The notes under the pieces were generated by a model. It was not told the origin of the DNA and did not search any database. It worked only from the letters and a program-made list of their open reading frames with translations. Positions 6,840 through 12,748 of a stretch of DNA of 12,748 nt are shown here, piece by piece; positions within the stretch are counted from its first letter, which is position 1; each line of letters begins with the position of its first letter. The stretch is taken from contig JBAQUQ010000069.1 in NCBI GenBank assembly GCA_049297615.1, positions 1-12,748 on the forward strand, in the 5' to 3' direction. This DNA comes from JAEMQF01 sp049297615 (GTDB lineage: Bacteria > Pseudomonadota > Gammaproteobacteria > Burkholderiales > Burkholderiaceae_C). A program made the position numbers and the translations under genes.

Positions 6840-7808
6840 GTGAGCATACGGCGCAATATTCTGGTGCTGGGGGCGGGCTGGCCGCTGGCGCCGATGGCCC
6901 GCGAGGCGGGCAGCGCGCGCCGTGTCGCGTACCTGGGGACCAGCCTCAACAGCATGCATCTGCAGGACGCGTTTGTCGCAGCCTTGCGCGAACGTGGCCG
7001 AGTCGTTGGCAAGAACCTGATCCTGGATGTCCGCTATACCGAAGGCCTCCCGGAGCGAGTGCCGGCGCTGACCCAGGAACTGTTGGCACTCCATCCGGAC
7101 ATCTTTGTCGCGGCTACGGACGTGTCAGCTCGTGCCGCAGTGGCCGCGGGCGCGGCACTGCCCATCATCTTCATCCTGGGCTTTGACCCAGTGGGCATCG
7201 GACTCGTCAGATCGCTCGGCAGGCCCGGCGTTCAAGTCACCGGGTTTTCGGTGCTCAACTGGGAACTGAATCCGAAGCGCCTGTCATTGTTGAAGGAGGC
7301 GATCCCGCACCTGAATCGCGTCGCGCTGTTCTATGTGGAAGGCGATCCCGCGGCCGGGGCCGCGCTGCAGTCGACCGAGCTTGCCGGTCGTCACCTGAAA
7401 ATCGAGGTGATCCGTGCACCCATCCGTAGTCCCGATGACTTCGAGCCGACATTTCTGCGCGTGGTTAGGGCCGGTGCGAAAGGCGTGATGAATGTGCCCG
7501 ACTCGCTGTTCTTCAAATGGCGGCAGCGGCTTGCCGATTTGGCGATTCAGTACCGCCTGGCTGCGATGTTCGGTGCGACGGAATTTGCCGAGGCCGGCAT
7601 GCTGCTGGCCTACGGCACCGACTTCAAGGATCTCTACGTGCGCGCGGCAACGCTGGTCGAGCGTGTCCTCAACGGCACCGATCCTGCAAGCATCCCGGTC
7701 GAGCAGGCCAATACCTATGAGCTGGTGATCAACCGGCGTACCGCCCGCACGCTGGGTATTGAACTGCCGCGCACCTTGCTGCTGCAGACGACGCGCATCA
7801 TCGAGTAA
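6840..7808 (+). CDS. Orphan ABC-type substrate-binding protein (ABC_sub_bind family)
   Basis: 322 residues from a GTG start. The family (TrpX-like uncharacterised periplasmic binding proteins) is shown by VAYLGTSL...MHLQDAFVAALRERGRVVGKNL near the start, then LILDVRYTEG, PDIFVAATDVSARAA, LPIIFILGFDPVGIGLV, LGRPGVQVTGFS and the late FAEAGMLLAYGTDFKDLYVRAA. The C-terminal ELVINRRTARTLGIELPRTLL is also characteristic. Relatives usually begin with a twin-arginine or Sec signal ending in AARAQ. Here only MSIRRNILVLGAGWPLAPMAREA remains: RR and a short WPLA stretch, with no clear cleavage site, so export is doubtful. No ATPase or permease gene adjoins it. Substrate unknown; a role in sulfur oxidation cannot be claimed. 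No strong Shine-Dalgarno precedes the start, so the N-terminus is uncertain. Confidence 0.85.
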   Translation: MSIRRNILVLGAGWPLAPMAREAGSARRVAYLGTSLNSMHLQDAFVAALRERGRVVGKNLILDVRYTEGLPERVPALTQELLALHPDIFVAATDVSARAAVAAGAALPIIFILGFDPVGIGLVRSLGRPGVQVTGFSVLNWELNPKRLSLLKEAIPHLNRVALFYVEGDPAAGAALQSTELAGRHLKIEVIRAPIRSPDDFEPTFLRVVRAGAKGVMNVPDSLFFKWRQRLADLAIQYRLAAMFGATEFAEAGMLLAYGTDFKDLYVRAATLVERVLNGTDPASIPVEQANTYELVINRRTARTLGIELPRTLLLQTTRIIE

Positions 7809-7925
7809 GCGCGGTGCATATCGGCCGCATCCACCCCAGGTGTGGCCCGTTGTAACTTCCGAACCCGCAGCAGGGGTTGACCCGCGCCGTCATGCTGGCG
7901 GAGTGCCGATGTGCTTGAATAGGCC

Positions 7926-8861
7926 ATGTCCGACAGGCGCCTTCAAGTCTTTCACGCGGTCGCCAAGCACCTCTCGTTCACCAAGGCGGCCGAGACGCTG
8001 TTCATGACCCAGCCTGCGGTCACCTTCCAGATCAAGCAACTCGAAGAGCAATTCGACACGCGCTTGTTCGAGCGCGGTCACAGCCAGATTGCGCTCACCG
8101 AGTCCGGGCGCGTGGTGTTCGAGTATGCCGAGCGCATCCTCGGCCTGTCGGCCGAAATGGAAGCCCGGTTGAAGGACATGACCGGGCAGATGATCGGGCC
8201 GCTGCTGATCGGGGCGAGCATGACGATCGCCGAATACCTGCTGCCCCAGGTGCTGGGAGAGTTCAACGCTCGCTATCCGAGCGTGACGCCGCGGCTGATG
8301 GTGGCGAATTCGGAAGCCGTGCAGAACCAGGTCGCCGAGCACAGCCTCGATGTCGGTTTCATCGAAGGCGATTCGCTCCTGCCCTCGCTCGTCACCGAGT
8401 TCGTCTGTGAAGACGAGTTGCTGGTGGTGTGCGCGCCGTCGCACCCGCTGGCGACGCTCGATTGCATTGCGCCGGGGCTGCTCGCGCAGCATGCCTACAT
8501 CAGCCGCGAACCGGGGTCGGGCACGCGCGAGGTCTGCGACAACTACCTGCACAAAGTCGGCATCCCCGCCGATTCGCTGCAGCCGGTGATGGAACTGGGC
8601 AGCCCCGAGGCCCTGAAGGGCTTGGTCGCCACTGGGCGCGGCTTCGCCATCATGTCGCGCTCCACCGTCGTCAAGGAAGCACGCCTGGGTCTGCTGGTGG
8701 GTATTGCGCTGGAGCCGCGCCTGGTGAGGAAGCTCGCCGTGGTTTACCCGAAGCAGAAGTTCCATTCCAAGACCCTCAGCAATTTTGTCGGCTTCGCCAA
8801 GGAAAGACTGGCCGCCATGCAGCCCTGGAACGATGCTCCCGGGGGCTTGATCGCCCGATAA
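7926..8861 (+). CDS. LysR-type regulator with CysL-like effector domain
   Basis: 311 residues, full length. The winged helix-turn-helix covers about residues 1-60: LQVFHAVAKHLSFTKAAETL, then MTQPAVTFQIKQLEE and LFERG. A linker helix leads to an effector domain that matches CysL-like binding folds: GASMTIAEYLLPQVLGEF near residue 100, DVGFIEGDSL, EDELLVVCAPSHPLA, REPGSGTRE (194-202), and MELGSPEALKGLVATGRGFAIMSR. CysL of Bacillus activates sulfite reductase genes, and the related YeiE has been linked to sulfite response, so sulfite or a relative is a plausible ligand here. That is inference. The gene lies in the same direction as soeA and 29 bases before the broken cyclase. A weak Shine-Dalgarno (ATAGG) precedes ATG 7926. 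CbbR-like identity is less likely, as no Calvin-cycle gene is present. Confidence 0.94.
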   Translation: MSDRRLQVFHAVAKHLSFTKAAETLFMTQPAVTFQIKQLEEQFDTRLFERGHSQIALTESGRVVFEYAERILGLSAEMEARLKDMTGQMIGPLLIGASMTIAEYLLPQVLGEFNARYPSVTPRLMVANSEAVQNQVAEHSLDVGFIEGDSLLPSLVTEFVCEDELLVVCAPSHPLATLDCIAPGLLAQHAYISREPGSGTREVCDNYLHKVGIPADSLQPVMELGSPEALKGLVATGRGFAIMSRSTVVKEARLGLLVGIALEPRLVRKLAVVYPKQKFHSKTLSNFVGFAKERLAAMQPWNDAPGGLIAR

Positions 8862-8890
8862 GAATTTCTTGGGCGCGTTCGGTACCCCAG

Positions 8891-10242
8891 ATGCCAAGCT
8901 CATCGACGCACGACCCCGTTGCCGACCCGACGGCATCCTTCGAGGACCATCTCGCTCGGGAGATCATCCACAGCGAGCGCATGCGCATGGCGGTCCTTGC
9001 CGGCCTGCTGGGCGTGCTGATCGTGTTTTACGGCGTGGGTTACGCGCTGTTCCGCATAGACCACCTGCTTCGTTTCCTCACGCCTTCCGTATTCTTCTAC
9101 ATCATCGCGGTCATCGCCCTGCTGCTTTGCTACGAGCTTGCCATACGGACCCTGTTCGGACCCTGTTCGGCCGCTGGCAGCGCCGGGGAAGAGGCGTGCC
9201 GGTCGCACTGCGGTACCTGAACGCATTCGTCGAAACGAGCGTTCCCAGCATCCTCATCCTCCTCGTGTCGCGCGAAATCAATCCGCTGTACGTGCTGCAG
9301 AGCCCGCTGGGTCATCTGTACGCGGTCTTCATCGTGCTCACCACGCTGCGGCTGGACTTCAGGCTGTCCGTGTTTACCGGGCTGGTCGCGGCGGCGGAGT
9401 ACGTGGCCTTGTCATTCGCCTACATTGGCGCGGGCAGCGCCGTCGTGGAGGTCGGCACGCGCGCCGCGGCGGGCACGCCGTTCGAGGCGCCGATGTTCTA
9501 CCTGGCCAAGGGGGCCATGCTGCTGCTCGCTGGGCTCGCCGCGGGCTTCGTCGCGGAGCAGCTGAAGCGCCGCGTCGGTAACGCCTACCGGACGCTACAG
9601 GAACGCCAGCGGGTACTGAGCGCCTTCGGCCAGCAGGTTTCGCCCGCCATCGTGGAGGCGCTGCTCAGGGCCGGCCCGGAGATCGCGAGCACGAGCTCGT
9701 TCGTGTGCGTCATGTTCATGGACATCCGGGACTTCACACCGCTGGTGGAGAGGAAGTCGCCGGCGGAAATCGTCGCGTTCCAGAACGTCGTCTTCGCGGA
9801 GGCGGTTGAGGTCGTGAACCGCAATCACGGCATCATCAACCAGTTTCTCGGCGACGGCTTCATGGCCACCTTCGGCGCGCCTCTGGCGAGCGACCGCGAC
9901 TGCGCCAACGCGCTTGCTGCGGCGCACGGGCTGGTTGCCGGTATCCGGCGGCTGGGGGAATCCGGCCGGATCCCGCCGATCGCGATCGGCATCGGCCTGC
10001 ACGCCGGGGAGGCGGTCTCCGGCAACATCGGCTCTGCCTTGCGCAAGCAGTACTCGATCACCGGCAACGTCGTGATCCTCGCGTCGCGCATCGAGCAGCT
10101 GAACAAGACCTATGGATCGCAGATCCTGGCGTCCGGAGAAGTGCTCGCGGCCGCCGGGGAGGATCCCGCAGCGGCGGCTTCGCTCGGCCCCGTCAAAGTC
10201 AAAGGCCGGGAGCAGCCTATCGAGCTGTTCCGCCTTGCCTGA
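8891..10242 (+). pseudogene. Membrane-anchored class III nucleotide cyclase, split by an 11-bp duplication
   Basis: The gene reads in two frames. From ATG 8891 the first frame encodes MPSSSTHDPV..., two membrane segments and ...ELAIRTLFG, then derails to a stop at 9218-9220 (109 residues). The second frame resumes with RTLFGRWQRRGRGVPVALRY, about four more membrane segments, a linker, and a complete cyclase domain to 10242. The frame change falls exactly in the tandem repeat at 9146-9170; removing one unit gives a continuous protein of 446 residues. The cyclase domain has both metal aspartates (MDIRDFT, codon 9721; FLGDGF, codon 9853) and the arginine of ILASR (codon 10087). By my alignment the usual substrate Lys is Gln (9841), the Asp/Thr is Ser (10054), and the catalytic Asn is Ile (10075). 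A GTG at 9196 could restart translation after GGGGAAGAGG, so a shortened product is possible. The long frame open from TTG 8869 is not the natural N-terminus. Confidence 0.88.
9146..9170 (+). repeat. Perfect 11-bp tandem duplication inside the cyclase gene
   Basis: The unit CGGACCCTGTT occurs at 9146-9156 and 9157-9167 and is followed by CGG, the start of a third copy. Each copy encodes RTLFG in its own frame: copy one in the upstream frame, copy two in the downstream frame. This shows that the second unit was inserted into a once continuous gene. Because 11 is not a multiple of three, the copy number decides whether the full protein is made. Confidence 0.95.
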
Positions 10243-10556
10243 GGAGACGTCGACGGGAGCCGTCATTCGAGTTCATGGCTTCCCCGGGCACACACTTCGA
10301 CATGCGCGTTTTCGAGCGCGACCCTGGAAGCAAGCCCGCAAGGGCATGGTAGAAGTGCCCAACGCGAAGGGCAAGTCCTTCGGCGCGCGACTGAATCACA
10401 GTCCCGATCCAAGGCGGAATCACCCTTGTGGGTAGCTCGCGCTACCCCTTCGCGGTAGTGGACGCCACGCGCAGCGCCTGCGCCTAATCGCCGGACACGC
10501 GGGGACGCTGCGAGGCCGCAGCTTGCCCTTGTCCCGGCTGAAGTTCGAACCTCGAG
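10243..10556. other. 314-base gap between the cyclase and soeA
   Basis: No gene is recognised. The middle holds three consecutive hairpins (10389-10447, listed separately). Upstream of these, AAGGGCA occurs twice (10339-10345 and 10367-10373). A GTTCGAAC at 10543-10550 resembles a tRNA T-loop, but the flanking bases do not pair as a T-stem. No clear promoter or Shine-Dalgarno was found before the soeA ATG. Confidence 0.5.
10389..10447 (+). promoter_or_regulatory. Three consecutive hairpins upstream of soeA
   Basis: GACTG/CAGTC (10389-10393 with 10399-10403), CAAGG/CCTTG (10410-10414 with 10424-10428) and GGGTAGC/GCTACCC (10430-10436 with 10441-10447, loop TCGC) follow one another in 59 bases, about 110 bases before the soeA start. 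The third is a strong seven-pair stem with a four-base loop. They could form a structured leader RNA, a Rho-dependent end of the upstream transcript, or paired operators. No known riboswitch was recognised, and no T-run follows. Confidence 0.3.
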
Positions 10557-12748
10557 ATGGCGCAGGAACCCTTGCACGACCCGATCGCCGATCCTCATGC
10601 GAATGCGGCGCGCGAGACGCTCAACACCACGTGTTATATGTGCGCGTGCCGCTGCGGCATCCGCGTCCACCTGCGCGACGGCAAGATTCGCTACATCGAC
10701 GGCAATCCGCAGCATCCGATCAATCGAGGCGTGATCTGCGCCAAAGGCGCGTCGGGGGCGATGAAGCAGTACTCTCCGGCGCGCCTGCTGAAACCCCTGA
10801 GACGCAAGGCCGGCGCGCAGCGCGGCGCTGGCGACTTCGAGGAAATCGAGTGGGAGGAGGCCATCAGCCTGCTCACCGAGCGCCTGGGGAAGATTCGCGC
10901 CACCGACCCCAAGAAGTTTGCCCTGTTCACCGGGCGCGACCAGATGCAGGCGCTGACGGGCCTGTTCGCGCGCCAGTTCGGCACGCCCAACTACGCCGCG
11001 CACGGCGGCTTCTGTTCGGTGAACATGGCCGCCGGAATGATCTACACGATCGGCGGCTCGTTCTGGGAGTTCGGCGGGCCCGACCTGGACCGCGCCAAAT
11101 TGTTCGTCATGATGGGCACGGCCGAGGACCATCACTCGAACCCGATGAAGATCGCGATTGCCAAGTTCAAGCGCGACGGCGGGCGCTTCGTCTCGATCAA
11201 CCCGGTGCGCACCGGCTACTCGGCGATCGCCGACGAATGGGTGCCGATCCGCCCCGGCACTGACGGCGCCTTCCTGCTCGCGGTGATCCACGAGATCCTC
11301 GGCAAGGGCCTGTACGACCGCGACTTCGTCGTGCGCTACACGAACGGCGGCGAGTTGGTCAACACCGACGCATCGAGCGACGAACTCGGCATGTTCGTGC
11401 GCACCGAAGTGCCCGCCGAAGAGGCCTGCTACGACCCGCAGAACAAGTTGTGGTGGGACCGGCATACGAACAAGGCCGTGATCACCCACACGGCGGGTGC
11501 CGACCCCTACCTGCTGGGCGAATTCAAACTCGCCGGCGGCACCGCGGTGAAGCCGGCATTCCAGTTGCTGCAGGAGCGCGTCAAGGACTACACCCCCGAA
11601 TGGGCGCAGGCCATCACCGGCATCCCGGCCGAGACGATCCGCCGCCTCGCGCACGAGATGGGCGTGACGGCGCGCGACCAGCGCATCGAGTTGCCGATCG
11701 CCTGGACCGACTCGTGGGGCAATGAACATGACACCGTCACCGGCAACCCGGTCGCGTTCCACGCGATGCGCGGCCTGGCGGCGCATTCGAACGGCTTCCA
11801 GACGGTGCGTTCGCTGGCGATTCTGATGACCTTGCTGGGCACGATCGACAGGCCCGGCGGCTTTCGCCACAAGGCGCCGTTCCCGCGGCCGATTCCGCCG
11901 TGCGCGCGCACGCCCAACGACTCGCGCGCGGTGCAGCCGAACCGCCCGCTGGACGGCATGGCCCTGGGTTGGCCGGCCGACCCCGACGACCTGTTCGTCA
12001 ACGACGACGGCAGCCCGGTGCGCATCGACAAAGCCTTCTCGTGGGAATACCCGCTGTCGGTGCACGGCCTGATGCACAACGTCATCACGAATGCCTGGCG
12101 CGGCGACCCGTACCGTATCGACACCCTGCTCATCTTCATGGCCAATATGGCGTGGAACTCGACGATGAATACGGCGGCGGTGCGCCACATGCTCAACGAC
12201 AAGGACGAGCAGGGGCAGTACAAGATTCCCTTCCTCGTCGTCGCCGACGCATTTCACAGCGAGACGACGGCGTTCGCCGACCTTGTGCTGCCCGACACCA
12301 CCTACCTCGAGCGGCATGACGTGATGTCGATGCTGGACCGGCCGATCTCGGAGTTCGAAGGCCCGACCGATTCGGTGCGCATTCCGGTGTTGCCGGTGAC
12401 GGGCGACTGCAAACCCTTCCAGGAGGTGCTGATCGAACTCGGCACGCGCCTGAAGTTGCCGACCTTCGTGACCCAGGACGGGCGGCGCAAGTACCGCGAC
12501 TACCCCGATTTCATCGTCAACTGGGAAACCGAGCCCGGTTCGGGAATCGGTTTCCTCTCCGGCTGGCGCGGCAAGGGCGGGAGCAAGTTCCTCATCGGCG
12601 AGCCCAATCCGCGCCAATGGGAGATGTACGAGCAGAACAACTGCGTCTACCACCACGAGTTGCCGCGCAGCTTTCACTACATGCGCAACTGGAACCAGGG
12701 TTACCTCGAGTGGTCGCGCGCGAACCGCATCACGCGATACGCCGAGCC
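10557..12748 (+). CDS. soeA: SoeA, molybdopterin subunit of sulfite dehydrogenase (runs off the right edge)
   Basis: 730 codons are open to the window end, so the C-terminus is missing. This is a complex iron-sulfur molybdoenzyme of the PsrA/PhsA/SoeA group. An N-terminal [4Fe-4S] motif is seen: Cys26-x2-Cys29-x3-Cys33-x27-Cys61 in TTCYMCACRCG...GVICAKG, followed by GAMKQYSPARLLKPL. Further on come IEWEEAISLL, FVMMGTAEDHHSNPM (cofactor contact), PIRPGTDGAFLLAV, a long insert with WDRHTNKAVITHTAG, and FHSETTAFADLVLPDTTYLER. Cys153 in GGFCSVNMAAG is a candidate Mo ligand by analogy with PsrA. There is no twin-arginine signal, which fits the cytoplasm-facing SoeABC that oxidises sulfite to sulfate and feeds the quinone pool. 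ATG 10557 is the first start after an in-frame stop at 10539-10541; the ribosome site is weak. soeB and soeC are expected just beyond the edge. A thiosulfate/polysulfide reductase is the main alternative. Confidence 0.92.
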   Translation, partial: MAQEPLHDPIADPHANAARETLNTTCYMCACRCGIRVHLRDGKIRYIDGNPQHPINRGVICAKGASGAMKQYSPARLLKPLRRKAGAQRGAGDFEEIEWEEAISLLTERLGKIRATDPKKFALFTGRDQMQALTGLFARQFGTPNYAAHGGFCSVNMAAGMIYTIGGSFWEFGGPDLDRAKLFVMMGTAEDHHSNPMKIAIAKFKRDGGRFVSINPVRTGYSAIADEWVPIRPGTDGAFLLAVIHEILGKGLYDRDFVVRYTNGGELVNTDASSDELGMFVRTEVPAEEACYDPQNKLWWDRHTNKAVITHTAGADPYLLGEFKLAGGTAVKPAFQLLQERVKDYTPEWAQAITGIPAETIRRLAHEMGVTARDQRIELPIAWTDSWGNEHDTVTGNPVAFHAMRGLAAHSNGFQTVRSLAILMTLLGTIDRPGGFRHKAPFPRPIPPCARTPNDSRAVQPNRPLDGMALGWPADPDDLFVNDDGSPVRIDKAFSWEYPLSVHGLMHNVITNAWRGDPYRIDTLLIFMANMAWNSTMNTAAVRHMLNDKDEQGQYKIPFLVVADAFHSETTAFADLVLPDTTYLERHDVMSMLDRPISEFEGPTDSVRIPVLPVTGDCKPFQEVLIELGTRLKLPTFVTQDGRRKYRDYPDFIVNWETEPGSGIGFLSGWRGKGGSKFLIGEPNPRQWEMYEQNNCVYHHELPRSFHYMRNWNQGYLEWSRANRITRYAE

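Noticed and set aside
6643..6843. 66-codon frame after aprA, preceded by a purine-rich GGAGG
   Set aside because: The spacing to the GTG is long (about 12 bases), the composition looks like translated non-coding DNA, and nothing resembles a known small protein.
8869..9145. Cyclase N-terminus read in the downstream frame from TTG 8869
   Set aside because: This stretch is Arg/Pro-rich and not hydrophobic. The other frame from ATG 8891 gives two good membrane segments, so the true N-terminus lies there and is separated by the 11-bp duplication.
10540..10556. GTTCGAAC resembling a tRNA T-loop before soeA
   Set aside because: The flanking bases do not form a five-pair T-stem on either strand, and no acceptor, D or anticodon arm could be placed around it.
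10263..12677. 804-codon open frame on the minus strand opposite soeA
   Set aside because: The plus strand encodes an unmistakable SoeA with its iron-sulfur motif and cofactor motifs. The minus-strand product is His/Arg/Val-rich with no family features, as expected of a G+C-rich shadow frame.

Overview
The window is about two thirds G+C, densely coding, and reads as the chromosome of a chemotrophic or phototrophic sulfur-oxidising proteobacterium, most likely a betaproteobacterium. That placement is an inference from gene content and protein style, not from a marker gene. No rRNA, tRNA, CRISPR array, insertion sequence or phage gene was seen.

Layout. Positions 1-148 (minus) hold the N-terminus of a LysR-type regulator cut by the left edge. 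It is divergent from sat (296-1495), a dissimilatory ATP sulfurylase. Next come a secreted DsrE-like protein (1696-2133), a convergent single-domain rhodanese (2195-2584, minus) and a small metallophosphoesterase (2750-3262). Then comes the tight operon aprM-aprB-aprA (3401-6530), the membrane subunit and two catalytic subunits of dissimilatory APS reductase. After a 309-base gap lie an orphan ABC-type substrate-binding protein (6840-7808), a CysL-like LysR regulator (7926-8861), and a membrane-anchored class III nucleotide cyclase broken by a perfect 11-bp tandem duplication (8891-10242). After a 314-base gap, soeA (10557 to the right edge) encodes the molybdopterin subunit of the cytoplasmic sulfite dehydrogenase SoeABC and runs off the window.

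How it fits together. The apr and sat products form the indirect route of sulfite oxidation: sulfite + AMP gives APS, then APS + PPi gives sulfate + ATP. SoeABC oxidises sulfite directly to sulfate and passes electrons to the membrane. Both routes therefore lie within about 12.5 kb, with two LysR regulators beside them. The DsrE-like protein and rhodanese between sat and apr suggest handling of protein-bound sulfane sulfur. Several dyads (139-159, 2636-2669, 3303-3327) sit where operators would be expected. The unusual features are the 11-bp duplication splitting the cyclase, non-canonical residues in the cyclase active site, a substrate-binding protein with no transporter partners and a poor export signal, and a run of three hairpins upstream of soeA.
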